This document shows positions 1 to 10,029 of a DNA stretch of 64,000 bases, piece after piece. Source of the DNA: Mesorhizobium sp. B2-7-2. Its GTDB lineage: Bacteria > Pseudomonadota > Alphaproteobacteria > Rhizobiales > Rhizobiaceae. The DNA lies in assembly GCF_006440775.1 (NCBI RefSeq), contig NZ_VFTZ01000003.1, positions 62,001-126,000 on the forward strand, written 5' to 3'. Position 1 is the first letter of the stretch, and each line of letters opens with the position of its first letter. A program made the translations under genes and the position numbers. Below the pieces are notes generated by a model. The model worked only from the letters and a program-made list of their open reading frames with translations, was not told the origin of the DNA and searched no databases.

Positions 1-631
1 CTCCGCCGATCAGCGGCGCGACGATGAACAGCCAGAGCTGGCCGAGCGCGGCACCCCCCGAAAACAGCGCCGGGCCGATCGAGCGCGCCGGATTGACCGA
101 GGTGCCGGTCACCGGGATCATGGCGAAGTGGATCCCCGCCAGCGTCAGGCCGATGACCAGGCCGGCAAAGGCGGTCGTGTGCTTGGCGTTGGTGACGCCG
201 AGGATCACCGTGACGAAGGTGAAGGTGCCGATCAGCTCCCACAGGAAGGCCGAGCTCATGCCCCATTTCGTTTCGTCCCAGCCATTGGCGCCGAAGCCGC
301 CGGTGTGGCCGCCGACCTGGCCGGAAACGATAATCCACAGCGCCAGCGAGGCGATGATGGCGCCAATGATCTGCGCGATCCAGTAGGGAACGACGTCCTT
401 GGCCGGCATCCGCCCTGCCAGGAACACGCCGAGCGTCACCGCCGGATTGAGATGCGCGCCCGAGATCGGGCCGATCGCATAGGCCGCGGCGATCAGGCCG
501 ATGCCGAACGCCAGGCCGATGCCTTCCTGTCCGAGCGGCAGCGCGCCGCCGAAGCCACCCGTAACCACGGAGGCGGTGCCGATGAACACCAACAAAAACG
601 TGCCGAGAACTTCTGCCAGATAAGTCTTCAT
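1..631 (-). CDS. aqpZ: Aquaporin Z-type water channel (partial, C-terminus outside window)
   Basis: Reading the reverse strand from the ATG at 631 gives a polytopic MIP-family protein beginning MKTYLAEVLGTFLLVFIGT. Both pore-forming NPA boxes are visible: HLNPAVTLG in the first half and VNPARSIGP in the second. By family it is an inner-membrane channel for water. A good ribosome binding site (GAGGAGAG) lies just upstream of the ATG. About 210 residues are present, and the last helix and stop lie beyond the left edge. Its upstream region (632-961) is shared with the divergent methyltransferase gene. Glycerol-facilitator specificity cannot be excluded, but the sequence reads as AqpZ. Confidence 0.93.
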   Translation of the reverse strand, partial: MKTYLAEVLGTFLLVFIGTASVVTGGFGGALPLGQEGIGLAFGIGLIAAAYAIGPISGAHLNPAVTLGVFLAGRMPAKDVVPYWIAQIIGAIIASLALWIIVSGQVGGHTGGFGANGWDETKWGMSSAFLWELIGTFTFVTVILGVTNAKHTTAFAGLVIGLTLAGIHFAMIPVTGTSVNPARSIGPALFSGGAALGQLWLFIVAPLIGG

Positions 632-961
632 TGCCCTCTCCTCATAGGATCCGCCAAACCGCGTTTTCCCGCGTCGCGAATCACCGCCGGAAGAGTATTC
701 CTGCGGACAACACTTGCAAAGCTGGGTGGTTAAGCCGGTGGGCTTTCTTGCAGGCGTCAATCAAAACATTAGAAGTCTTTCATATTCTGATCGATTGTTC
801 TTGTCTCCGGCCGCGCTGCTCAACATGGAAAAACCGCGCGGCCAAATTGCCGGTCTTGAAACGCCATTTCATCGGCAAGCCGAAATGGAACTGTTTCAAT
901 CCTGGCCTGAAAGGCTTTAAGAGCGGGCTGGAACCGAATTGTAACAGCTACGGAAAACAGG
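632..961. other. Intergenic region between divergent aqpZ and rsmB-like genes
   Basis: This 330-bp stretch holds the 5' regions of two divergent genes. I see no convincing coding sequence, RNA gene or terminator. It is somewhat AT-richer than its flanks (for example around 770-800), as expected for a promoter region. Confidence 0.5.
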
Positions 962-2254
962 ATGCGACTGGGCGGAAGGCTGGCGGCGGCCATAGAGGTT
1001 CTTGAAGACATCGGCCGGCGCCACCGGCCGGTGGCCGACGCGCTGCGCGACTGGGGCCTGTCGCATCGCTTCGCCGGCGGCGGCGACCGCGCGGCGATCG
1101 GCAACATCGTTTATGATGCACTGCGCCGCAAACGCTCAGCCGGTTGGCTGTTCGGCGAGGACACGCCGCGCGCCATCGGATTCGGCGCGCTTCTGTTGGA
1201 ATGGGGCCAGACGGCGCAGTCGCTCAACGACGCGCTCGACGGCGACAAATTCGCGCCGCCGCTGCTCAGCGCGTCCGAGTTGAAAGCGGCTGCCGAGACC
1301 AGGCTTGGCGAGGCCCCCGATGCTGTGCGAGCCGATGTCCCGGACTGGTGCGCGCCGTTGCTCGAGCAAGCCTATGGCGACGCCTGGGTCAAGGAAGGCG
1401 CCGCCCTGGCGCAGCGCCCGCCGCTGGACCTGAGGGTCAACACGCTCCAGGCCGATCGCGCCAAGGTGCTGGCCGAGCTCCAGGGCACGGGTGCCGCGCC
1501 TACGGCGATCGCGCCGCATGGCATCCGCATCCCGCCGATCGACGGCGACGGCCGGCATCCGAACGTGCAGGCCGAGCCTGCCTTCCAAAAAGGCTGGTTC
1601 GAAGTGCAGGACGAGGGCTCGCAGCTTGCCGCCGCGCTTGCCGGTGCCGCGCCCGGTATGCAGGTGCTCGATTATTGCGCCGGCGCCGGCGGCAAGACGC
1701 TGGCGCTGTCCGCCGAGATGGACAATCGCGGCCAGCTCTTTGCCCATGACGCGGAGAAGGTGCGGCTGGCGCCGATCTTCGAGCGCATCCGCCGCTCGCA
1801 CAACCGCAACGTCCAGGTCGTCAGCAAGCCCGCGGAGCTTGCGCCGCTCGCCAACCGTATGGACATCGTGCTGATCGACGCGCCCTGCACTGGCAGCGGC
1901 ACCTGGCGGCGGCGGCCCGACGCCAAATGGCGATTGACGGAAAGGCAGCTCGATGCCCGCAAGGGAGAGCAGCAGGCGATCCTCGACACCGCGCAAGCCT
2001 TCGTCAAGCCGGGCGGCCTGCTGGTCTACATCACCTGTTCGGTGTTCGATGCCGAGAACGGCGAGCAGGTGGCGGCATTCCGCGAGCGCCATGAAGGCTT
2101 CGCGCCGGTCGATCACCGCCAGCTGTGGGACAGCCGCTTCCCGGGCCATGAAGAGGCCGCGCGTATTGCCGATGCCGGCGGTATCTCGCTGTCGCCGGCG
2201 CTCAGCGGCACCGACGGGTTCTATCTCCACGCTTTGCGCAGGACTGCCTCTTGA
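962..2254 (+). CDS. RsmB/NOP-family rRNA m5C methyltransferase
   Basis: 430 residues. The C-terminal half is a classical SAM-dependent RNA (cytosine-5) methyltransferase: the SAM-binding motif DYCAGAGGKT near residue 238, the catalytic-loop motif DAPCTGSGTWRRRPDAKW near 306, and the second conserved Cys in YITCSVF near 356. Both cysteines required by the RsmB/NOP2 family are present. The N-terminal ~140 residues are compatible with the NusB-like RNA-binding part of RsmB. It methylates a cytosine in 16S rRNA by family assignment, and the exact position is inferred. The ATG at 962 is the first plausible start. The next gene follows after 94 bp on the same strand. Confidence 0.88.
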   Translation: MRLGGRLAAAIEVLEDIGRRHRPVADALRDWGLSHRFAGGGDRAAIGNIVYDALRRKRSAGWLFGEDTPRAIGFGALLLEWGQTAQSLNDALDGDKFAPPLLSASELKAAAETRLGEAPDAVRADVPDWCAPLLEQAYGDAWVKEGAALAQRPPLDLRVNTLQADRAKVLAELQGTGAAPTAIAPHGIRIPPIDGDGRHPNVQAEPAFQKGWFEVQDEGSQLAAALAGAAPGMQVLDYCAGAGGKTLALSAEMDNRGQLFAHDAEKVRLAPIFERIRRSHNRNVQVVSKPAELAPLANRMDIVLIDAPCTGSGTWRRRPDAKWRLTERQLDARKGEQQAILDTAQAFVKPGGLLVYITCSVFDAENGEQVAAFRERHEGFAPVDHRQLWDSRFPGHEEAARIADAGGISLSPALSGTDGFYLHALRRTAS

Positions 2255-2348
2255 AGACAGCCGGCTTTTGCTGCGCTGCAGCATAAAAGATTGCCTGTCT
2301 TGCCTGGCTCTGCAATAAACTTCGCCAGCAATGTGAGGCAAAAGCGCC

Positions 2349-2810
2349 ATGGCGGCAGCCAAGATCGTACCCGCTCCGGATTTCGAGGAACGCGTCAGGG
2401 CGTCCTTTGCCCGCCAGGAGGCGATGGCGACGATCGGCGCCGAGCTGACGCTGGTGACGCCCGGCATCATCGAGATCGAGATGCCGTATTCCGCCTCGCT
2501 GACCCAGCAGCACGGGTTCCTGCATGCCGGCGTCATCTCCACCGCGTTGGACTCCGCCTGCGGTTACGCGGCCTTTTCGCTGATGCCGGAGAATTCCGGC
2601 GTGCTGACCATCGAGTTCAAGGTGAACCTGCTCGCGCCGGGCAGGGGCGAGCGGTTCCTGTTCCGCGGCTCCGTGACCAAACCCGGCCGCACCATCATCG
2701 TCGCCGACGGCCAGGCCTACGCCTTCGCCGCCGACGGCGAGGCCAAGCTGATCGCCACCATGACCGGCACGATGATGACGGTGGTCGGCCGCGACGGGAT
2801 AGAGGGGTGA
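2349..2810 (+). CDS. PaaI-family hotdog-fold thioesterase
   Basis: 153 residues with the PaaI/acyl-CoA thioesterase pattern: LTQQHGFLHAGVISTALDSACGYAA (the HGG-like substrate and catalytic loop is QHGFLHAG) and a C-terminal hotdog strand VVADGQAYAF. Family members hydrolyse acyl-CoA or aryl-CoA thioesters in the cytoplasm, and the specific substrate cannot be read from sequence. It lies 94 bp behind the methyltransferase gene and is followed directly by an 81-bp tandem repeat. Length is normal for the family. Confidence 0.85.
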   Translation: MAAAKIVPAPDFEERVRASFARQEAMATIGAELTLVTPGIIEIEMPYSASLTQQHGFLHAGVISTALDSACGYAAFSLMPENSGVLTIEFKVNLLAPGRGERFLFRGSVTKPGRTIIVADGQAYAFAADGEAKLIATMTGTMMTVVGRDGIEG

Positions 2811-2813
2811 GGA

Positions 2814-2975
2814 GCGGTCCGCGCAGCGGACGAAAAGCCCCCAAATGGGCTTTTCGAGCGACGAACGCCCGGAGCCATAGCGAAGGGCCGGCATGCGGTC
2901 CGCGCAGCGGACGAAAAGCCCCCGAATGGGCTTTTCGAGCGACGAACGCACGGAGCCATAGCGAAGGGCCGGCAG
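2814..2975. repeat. Two tandem copies of an 81-bp palindromic element
   Basis: Copy 1 starts at 2814 and copy 2 at 2895, so the period is 81 bp with only a few differences. Each copy contains the inverted repeat GGTCCGCGCAGCGGACC-like (GTCCGC/GCGGAC) and a second hairpin, AAAAGCCC...GGGCTTTT. It resembles intergenic palindromic repeats of the BIME type known in rhizobia. It lies between two co-oriented genes and could act as a transcript-end or mRNA-stability structure. It is not coding. Confidence 0.85.
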
Positions 2976-3031
2976 GCGGCGAGGGCACGTTGTCCCTTTC
3001 TCGTCGTCGTAGCAAATAGGGGTAAAGCTTC

Positions 3032-3670
3032 ATGACTATCGAAGTGTCACGCCTGTCGCAAAAATCCGTTCTCTTTGTCATGGCGGTCGAGGCCGAATAC
3101 GGCCCGCATCTGAAAAACCTGTTCACGCCGCTGATGACCGGGGTCGGTCCCGTCGAAGCCGGGGTCAGGCTGGGCGCCGAGCTCGCGGCGTTGAAGGCTG
3201 AAGGAGCGCTTCCGGACCTGGTCGTCTCGCTGGGCTCGGCCGGCAGCCGCAGGCTGGAACAGACCGAGATCTACCAGGCCGTGTCGGTGAGCTATCGCGA
3301 CATGGATGCTTCGCCGCTCGGCTTCGAGAGGGGCGCGACGCCTTTCCTCGAACTGCCGGTGTCGGTGCCGCTGCCCCTCGTCATTCCAGGCATCAAGACC
3401 GCCACGCTCTCGACCGGCGGCGCGATCGTCTCCGGCGTTGCCTATGACGCCATCGATGCCGACATGGTCGACATGGAGACCTTTGCCTGCCTGCGTGCCT
3501 GCCAGCTGTTCGGTTTGCCGCTGATTGGGCTCCGCGGCATTTCGGACGGCGCGGCCGATCTCAGGCACGTCAACGACTGGACGGAATATCTGCACGTCAT
3601 CGACGAGAAGCTCGCCGCCGCCGTCGCCTTGCTGGAACAGGCGATCGGCGGCGGCCTGCTTGGTGGCTGA
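3032..3670 (+). CDS. 5'-methylthioadenosine/S-adenosylhomocysteine nucleosidase (PNP superfamily)
   Basis: 212 residues. The nucleoside phosphorylase/nucleosidase fold shows in VVSLGSAGSRRL near residue 69 and in the substrate-binding and catalytic segment VDMETFACLRAC with GLRGISDGA near 147-175. The VDMET motif is the ribose-binding Glu site of MTA/SAH nucleosidases, and the Asp of SDGA is the usual general acid. The family cleaves adenine from MTA or SAH in methyl-cycle recycling. Another nucleosidase substrate is possible, and I give no symbol because mtnN and related forms cannot be separated here. The start has AGGGGTAAAG upstream. The gene follows the 81-bp repeats. Confidence 0.82.
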   Translation: MTIEVSRLSQKSVLFVMAVEAEYGPHLKNLFTPLMTGVGPVEAGVRLGAELAALKAEGALPDLVVSLGSAGSRRLEQTEIYQAVSVSYRDMDASPLGFERGATPFLELPVSVPLPLVIPGIKTATLSTGGAIVSGVAYDAIDADMVDMETFACLRACQLFGLPLIGLRGISDGAADLRHVNDWTEYLHVIDEKLAAAVALLEQAIGGGLLGG

Positions 3671-3682
3671 CTGCCGATTGGA

Positions 3683-4000
3683 TCAGGCCACAAGGCGTTG
3701 CGGATCACCGAAATCGATGCGTGAAATACGTCCACGAGAGGCGCCTGTCGCATCGATATAGTCGATTGCCCCCGGTGTATGATCGAGTTTCCACGCGCCG
3801 GCGGGGCCGTTTTTCCATTCGACCTTGTAGCCGTCGTCAAGCAGCGTCCAGGTCCCGTGAAAGCGCGTGCCATCCGGCAGGAGCATGTGCGCCCGATCGT
3901 CGATTTCATAGTGGATGAAGGCGTTCTTGCCGCCCATGTCGATGACATGCGTGGTTCCGACCATGATAATGGCCAGCGTGTCCCTGTTCAGTATCGTCAT
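3683..4000 (-). CDS. Hypothetical protein divergent from the MarR gene
   Basis: 105 residues of unknown function. The text is rich in aromatic and acidic residues (for example FHGTWTLLDDGYKVEWKNGP), and the pattern of short strands suggests a small lipocalin-like or beta-barrel domain; that is inference only. No signal peptide or membrane helix is visible. It is transcribed away from the MarR gene, and the palindrome GTCAAGTATCTTGAC lies 54 bp upstream of its start. It is therefore a probable direct target of that regulator. Confidence 0.65.
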   Translation of the reverse strand: MTILNRDTLAIIMVGTTHVIDMGGKNAFIHYEIDDRAHMLLPDGTRFHGTWTLLDDGYKVEWKNGPAGAWKLDHTPGAIDYIDATGASRGRISRIDFGDPQRLVA

Positions 4001-4053
4001 TGTTCCTGTCCGCGGGTTTGCGTTTCTCGAATGGCCTCGACGCCAAGAATATC

Positions 4054-4105
4054 GTCAAGTATCTTGACCATACGGAGTTCGGATTAAATGGTCAAGGAGC
4101 TTGAC
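4054..4105. promoter_or_regulatory. Twin palindromic operators for the MarR regulator
   Basis: GTCAAGTATCTTGAC (4054-4068) and GTCAAGGAGCTTGAC (4091-4105) share identical half sites GTCAAG/CTTGAC around a 3-bp centre. They lie 37 bp apart. The first sits between the two divergent genes; the second lies inside codons 2-6 of the marR-like gene. CAAG/CTTG half sites are typical of MarR-family operators. Autoregulation and control of the divergent gene is inferred. Confidence 0.7.
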
Positions 4106-4570
4106 GAAAAAACCGACGGGCTGCCCGATCACGTCGGTTGGCGGCTGTGGCAGGCGAGCCGTGCCTGGCAGGCGGAATTTGCCGCTGCCATGCGGGCCGC
4201 CGGCCACGCCTGGTTCAGCGAAGCGCGCGCCGGGCTGCTTGGACACATCCCGCGCAACGGCACGCGCCAGTCGGCATTGATCGAGCGCGCGGCGACCTCC
4301 AAGCAAGCGGTTCAGCAATTGCTCGACGGGCTGGAGGCGGAAGGCGTGCTGGAGCGATTGCCCGATCCGCGGGATGGGCGCGGCAAGCTCGTGCGCTATA
4401 CGCGCAAAGGCCTGGATGCCTTGCGCGACGGCGATCGCATCAAGCTTCAGATCGAACGCGGCTATATCGATCGCATCGGCGAGCAGCGGTTCGCGGTGCT
4501 GATGGACGCCTTGCGCTCACTTGACGCCGGGCAGGGCGACGCATCTGAAGAAGCATCAGGATCGAAGTGA
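4088..4570 (+). CDS. MarR-family transcriptional regulator
   Basis: 160 residues with a winged-helix core: the recognition-helix region is RQSALIERAATSKQAVQQLLDGLEAEG (about 60-86), followed by the wing LERLPDPRDGRGKLVRYTRKGLDAL, whose DxRxGRG turn is the MarR hallmark. It should bind DNA as a dimer. Two copies of the same palindrome overlap its start and upstream region, which suggests autorepression. It ends 58 bp before guaA but is not obviously co-regulated with it. The ligand is unknown. Confidence 0.88.
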   Translation: MVKELDEKTDGLPDHVGWRLWQASRAWQAEFAAAMRAAGHAWFSEARAGLLGHIPRNGTRQSALIERAATSKQAVQQLLDGLEAEGVLERLPDPRDGRGKLVRYTRKGLDALRDGDRIKLQIERGYIDRIGEQRFAVLMDALRSLDAGQGDASEEASGSK

Positions 4571-4628
4571 ACGGTGCGACCGCGCGCAACCCATTGCGCC
4601 GACTCGTTTCTTTCTCTAAAGGCTCGCC

Positions 4629-6191
<1,563 letters not shown>

Positions 6192-6307
6192 AGGTCGGTC
6201 GTTCGCCAGCATTCGGCGACTATCGAAGAAACTTCATTAAACCTCTGAATCTTATCTTCTTTTCTCTCTAGGTCTATCGCTGACTATCGCCCCTAAGCGG
6301 AATCATT

Positions 6308-6464
6308 TGACGGTATATCTGACGGCATTCCTTTTCGCGTCATCTTCGCTGCAGACTGATGCCGTCAGTGCGCCGGACTCAAGCATGTTGGCATCTTTCG
6401 AGGTAAGGCATTGAATCCAATGGGCTCTCGCAGAGCCTTGACGGTAAAACGAATGACGGTAAAA
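6308..6464 (+). repeat. TGACGG direct repeats, candidate integrase arm sites
   Basis: TGACGGTAAAA occurs at 6439-6449 and 6454-6464 (15-bp spacing). Related TGACGGTATA and TGACGGCATT occur at 6308 and 6320. All lie in the non-coding gap between guaA and the integrase, where arm-type binding sites of tyrosine integrases usually sit. The function is inferred. The rest of the gap (6192-6507) shows no gene. Confidence 0.45.
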
Positions 6465-6507
6465 TTAGGCGTTTCACAATCCTAGATGCGCCCGTCCGTC
6501 TCCTCCT

Positions 6508-7761
6508 ATGCTCACAGATATCGCACTTAAGAAGCTGAAACCAAAAGATAAAATATACAAAGTCACTGATCGTGACGGTATGTACGCGACCGTGGCTCCC
6601 ACAGGGCAGATATCATTCCGATACGACTACCGAGTAAATGGTCGGCGAGAGACAGTGACGCTTGGCCGCTATGGGGAGGGAGGCATCTCGCTTGCAGAGG
6701 CGCGTGACCGCTGTCTTGCCGCACGAAAAATGGTTGCAGCCGGAAAATCGCCAGCCCAGGAAAAGCAGCGTGACAAGCGGCGCCTGTCTGGGACGGCCAC
6801 GTTCGGCGATGCTGGCAGAAGATGGTTTAAAGAGGCGAAGATGGCGGACAGCACGCGCTCGATGCGCAAAGCCGTCTTTGATCGCGACATCTTGCCGATT
6901 TGGGACAAAAGGGTCCTCGCAGAAATAACATCGGACGATTTGCGGGCGCTGTGCGCAAAGGTGAGGGACCGTGGCGCACCGGCAACGGCCATTCATGTCC
7001 GGGATATCGTTAAGCAGGTCTATGGTTATGCCATTCTGCACGGCGAGAAGATCGCCAATCCGGCGGACGAGGTAGGGCCAGCTTCCATAGCCACCTTCGA
7101 GGCGAAAGACCGGGCGTTGTCACCCGCAGAAATTCGACTCATGCTGAAAGAGTTGGAAAATGTGCCGACGTTGTCGACCATTCGGCTGGGCGTAAAGCTG
7201 ATCCTGCTCACGATGGTTCGGAAAAGTGAGCTTCTGGACGCGACGTGGGATGAGGTTGACTTCGAGAACGCGCTATGGAGCATTCCCAAAGAGCGAATGA
7301 AACGGAAGAAGCCACATAACGTCTACCTGTCCCGCCAATCCCTCGACATCATGATTGCGCTTAAGACTTGCGCCGCGAACTCTCGATACGTGCTTCCATC
7401 TCGCTACGACGCCGACGAACCCATGTCGCGCGCGACCTTCAATCGGATTACGATGGCGATTGTGGAACGCGCAAAACAACAAAATCTGCCGCTAGCTCCC
7501 TTTACCGTGCACGATCTACGGCGGACCGGGTCCACGCTCCTAAACGAGATCGGATTCAATCGCGATTGGATCGAAAAATGCCTTGCCCACGAAGACAGTC
7601 GCTCCTCCCGGGGCGTCTATAACAAGGCTGAATACGAACCGCAGCGGCGCCACATGCTGCAGGAATGGGCCGACATGATTGAAGCGTGGGCGGCTGGCAA
7701 TAAACACGCACCCACACTGCAGCCGATTTCCGGGGCAGCCGTCATCCTCGATCCGATTTGA
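6508..7761 (+). CDS. Tyrosine site-specific integrase, IntG-like (guaA-targeting)
   Basis: 417 residues. The N-terminus is an arm-binding DUF4102-type domain (DRDGMYATVAPTGQISFRYDY, then TLGRYGEGGISLAEAR), followed by a SAM-like core-binding domain. The catalytic domain has all expected residues: Arg238 in TMVRKSELLDATW, His335 and Arg338 in HDLRR, His361 in CLAHEDS and nucleophile Tyr371 in GVYNKAEY. It is P4-integrase-like and should catalyse insertion and excision at the adjacent guaA end. Its position matches IntG of tripartite Mesorhizobium ICEs, but identity with that protein is inferred. A convergent excisionase-like gene overlaps its 3' end by 20 bp. Confidence 0.93.
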   Translation: MLTDIALKKLKPKDKIYKVTDRDGMYATVAPTGQISFRYDYRVNGRRETVTLGRYGEGGISLAEARDRCLAARKMVAAGKSPAQEKQRDKRRLSGTATFGDAGRRWFKEAKMADSTRSMRKAVFDRDILPIWDKRVLAEITSDDLRALCAKVRDRGAPATAIHVRDIVKQVYGYAILHGEKIANPADEVGPASIATFEAKDRALSPAEIRLMLKELENVPTLSTIRLGVKLILLTMVRKSELLDATWDEVDFENALWSIPKERMKRKKPHNVYLSRQSLDIMIALKTCAANSRYVLPSRYDADEPMSRATFNRITMAIVERAKQQNLPLAPFTVHDLRRTGSTLLNEIGFNRDWIEKCLAHEDSRSSRGVYNKAEYEPQRRHMLQEWADMIEAWAAGNKHAPTLQPISGAAVILDPI

Positions 7762-8110
7762 CGGGCCTTCTCTTCCGTGACCGCACGTCTGGTCCTGGGG
7801 CCAGTTCGATTGAACCGGCAGAGGACGCGTTCCGCCGTTCCTGAATCCAGGCTTCGACTTCTCCCAGGTCCCAAACGACGCAGCGGGGGGTCAGATTGAA
7901 CCGTCGTGGGAACTCGCCTCGTTGTTCCATTTCATAAATGGTCGTGTCCGATAGCGGGACGATTTCTCGCAACTGTGATCGGCGAACAGTTCGCACGACC
8001 TGTCGCGCCGCAATGTGAGGTAGAACCGGAAGGGAGCGATCCGCTGGCGCGGCCTCTATGCCTTGGCAGCTTTCGTGTTGAGTTTGCTTCTCCCGTTTGA
8101 CCATTTGCAT
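7742..8110 (-). CDS. AlpA/excisionase-like DNA-binding protein, candidate recombination directionality factor
   Basis: 122 residues from the ATG at 8110, chosen because GAAGGAG precedes it; an upstream start at 8170 is also open. The C-terminal half contains an AlpA/MerR-type winged helix: QLREIVPLSDTTIYEMEQRG followed by FPRRFNLTPRCVVWDLGEVEAWIQERR. Such proteins act as excisionases or phage-type regulators. It is convergent to, and overlaps, the integrase gene, and an excisionase role for that integrase is inferred. The N-terminal ~45 residues have no recognisable domain. Confidence 0.72.
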   Translation of the reverse strand: MQMVKREKQTQHESCQGIEAAPADRSLPVLPHIAARQVVRTVRRSQLREIVPLSDTTIYEMEQRGEFPRRFNLTPRCVVWDLGEVEAWIQERRNASSAGSIELAPGPDVRSRKRRPVKSDRG

Positions 8111-8578
8111 ACCAAGGGCTCCTTCGGGCCAATGATCGCGCATCTGCTTCAATCTGAGTATAGCTCTCAACTACGATCGCATCGTCTCGTTTGACCAACC
8201 GGCGAGCTTTGCGATGGTCGAAAAGCCTAGGTCTTGCTCAGGAGCACACCCACTTCGCGAGCCTCAATGACAGTTTATTACGCGCCGATCCGCAAGAATG
8301 AACGGCGGCAATGGGGTACCTCCCTACGGCCTGCTGGTAGTTGTCGTCACCGGGCAGCGTCCCGATCGCACGGAAGGGCGCGGGCAAAGACCAGCACCAC
8401 GGAGGCAGTATTCCTGATGGGGATACTGCAACACCTTTAGATTCCGGTTACCCGTTTTTACCCAGTTCGCCTGGTGCATTCAGAGCGAGGTATTTGGAAA
8501 TCGCTTATGGTGGCTTTGGGCGAACTCGGGATGGAGGAGTGGACCCAGAAATTGGCAAAATGCCCCAGGGAGGATTAC
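8111..8578. other. Intergenic region upstream of the first ABC operon
   Basis: I see no supported gene in these 468 bp. It should contain the promoter of the catabolic cluster beginning at 8579. I looked for a -24/-12 (sigma-54) element of the form TGGC-N8-TTGC and did not find a convincing one. Confidence 0.4.
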
Positions 8579-9967
8579 ATGGGTCGCTCATTCGCCGTAC
8601 TCTTTACAGGTGCCCGTCGCTACGCAAACAGCTTGCTTTTGACTTCAGCGTTTTTTGCCGTCTCGGCATCGCTCTCCAATTCGGCCGCTGCCGAAACCAT
8701 GAACTGGCGCCAATTCGAAGGGACCAGCATAACTTGGGCCTACGACATCCACCCGTATGCCGATGCTCTGGCCGCGCAACTTCCCGAGTTTGAGAAGCTG
8801 ACCGGCATCAAGGTCACGCCGGAACTGTACCCGGACGACTCCTACTGGAGCAAGATGACGATCCAACTGACGACGAAGTCGCCAGCATGGGATGTGTTCG
8901 GCACTGGCATTCAGCCCGCGTGGGACCTCGCTCCGAGTGGCGCTCTGGAGCCGCTGGACAAATACCTCGGCGATCCGAAGCTTACCGATGCTGGATATGA
9001 CTTCAACGACTTCTTCCCGAGCCTACGCTCGGCGCTTACCTGGAAGCTGGAAGATGGCCAAGTCGCAACGGGGGATGGTGGCCAAATCTGGGCAATCCCG
9101 CACGCATTTGAGAACATCCAGCTGTTCTACCGCAAGGATATCTTGGACAAATACAACATCGCGGTTCCGACGACTCCGCCGGAAATGGCAAACGCGTGCG
9201 AAGAACTCAAAGCCGCCGATCCTTCCATCACGCCGTTGGGCGTCCGAGGCGTGCGTTTCTGGAGCAGTATCCACACCGCCGCAGTCTCGATCGCCCGCTC
9301 TTACGGTGTCCACGATTTCGTCGTCAAGGACGGCAAGCTCGACACGGGACTGGATTCGCCGGAATCGATCGCGTTCCACAAGGATTACGTGGACATGATC
9401 AAAAAGTGCGCGGCTCCTTCCTTCGCCAATGATAACTGGTACCAGGTCGTGGACGGCATCTCGTCTGGCCGCACCGCGATGGCGATCGACTCAAACATGT
9501 TCGGCTTCTGGAACGATGTTGCGGGAAAGCCGGCATCCGGCAAGATCGCCTTCGCTCCGCCGCTTCGCGCACCGAACGCCACGAGCTTCGATTCCAACAT
9601 CTGGATCTGGGCTCTCGCCATGAACGCGGCTTCCGAAAAGAAGGGCGCGGCCTGGCTGTTCATGCAGTGGGCCACCTCCAAGCAGGTGGCCCTCAAGGGT
9701 GCCGTTGCCGGCCAGCTCGTCAATCCGCCGCGCACGTCGACCTGGCAGGACGAGACCTGGACTAAGTACGCTTCGCAGCCCGAGTTCAACAATTTCGTTG
9801 ACAGCTTCAAAAAGACACAGGACCACGCCGCGCTGGCTTTCACACCGCGTGTCGGCTTCGGCGAAGCTATGAACGCATGGGCTGTGGCGATGCAGAAGAT
9901 GGTAAACGGCGATGACGTCGAGACAACGTTGAGGGCGCTTGCCGAAGAAATCCGCGCTGGTCTCTGA
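8579..9967 (+). CDS. Carbohydrate ABC transporter, periplasmic binding protein
   Basis: 462 residues from the ATG at 8579, chosen because GGGAGG lies just upstream and a signal peptide follows at once (LLLTSAFFAVSASLSNSAAA, cleavage before ETMNW). The mature part is a family-1 (UgpB/MalE-like) solute-binding protein, with WDVFGTGIQPAWDLAPSG and the hinge-region text ENIQLFYRKDILDKYNI. The length is normal. It heads a cluster with two permeases, an ATPase and metabolic enzymes. The substrate is unknown; a sugar or sugar alcohol is likely from the MalK/UgpC-type ATPase and the PfkB kinase downstream. A perfect hairpin follows its stop. Confidence 0.9.
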   Translation: MGRSFAVLFTGARRYANSLLLTSAFFAVSASLSNSAAAETMNWRQFEGTSITWAYDIHPYADALAAQLPEFEKLTGIKVTPELYPDDSYWSKMTIQLTTKSPAWDVFGTGIQPAWDLAPSGALEPLDKYLGDPKLTDAGYDFNDFFPSLRSALTWKLEDGQVATGDGGQIWAIPHAFENIQLFYRKDILDKYNIAVPTTPPEMANACEELKAADPSITPLGVRGVRFWSSIHTAAVSIARSYGVHDFVVKDGKLDTGLDSPESIAFHKDYVDMIKKCAAPSFANDNWYQVVDGISSGRTAMAIDSNMFGFWNDVAGKPASGKIAFAPPLRAPNATSFDSNIWIWALAMNAASEKKGAAWLFMQWATSKQVALKGAVAGQLVNPPRTSTWQDETWTKYASQPEFNNFVDSFKKTQDHAALAFTPRVGFGEAMNAWAVAMQKMVNGDDVETTLRALAEEIRAGL

Positions 9968-9973
9968 TCAAAA

Positions 9974-10007
9974 GGAACAGGGCAGTATTATTGCACTGCC
10001 CTGTTCC
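9974..10007 (+). other. Intercistronic hairpin after the binding-protein gene
   Basis: GGAACAGGGCAGT (9974-9986) and ACTGCCCTGTTCC (9995-10007) form a perfect 13-bp stem around an 8-nt loop, with no T-run. Such structures between a binding-protein gene and its permease genes usually stabilise the upstream mRNA or attenuate read-through, giving excess binding protein over membrane parts. Confidence 0.7.
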
Positions 10008-10029
10008 CGCCAACGACGGAGACCACGCC

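Noticed and set aside
1136..2542. Long antisense open frame (468 codons) over rsmB-like gene
   Set aside because: It is a high-GC shadow: low-complexity Arg/Gly-rich text with no domain, opposite a well-supported gene.
8111..8578. Sigma-54 (-24/-12) promoter upstream of the first ABC operon
   Set aside because: No GG-N10-GC element with acceptable flanks was seen.
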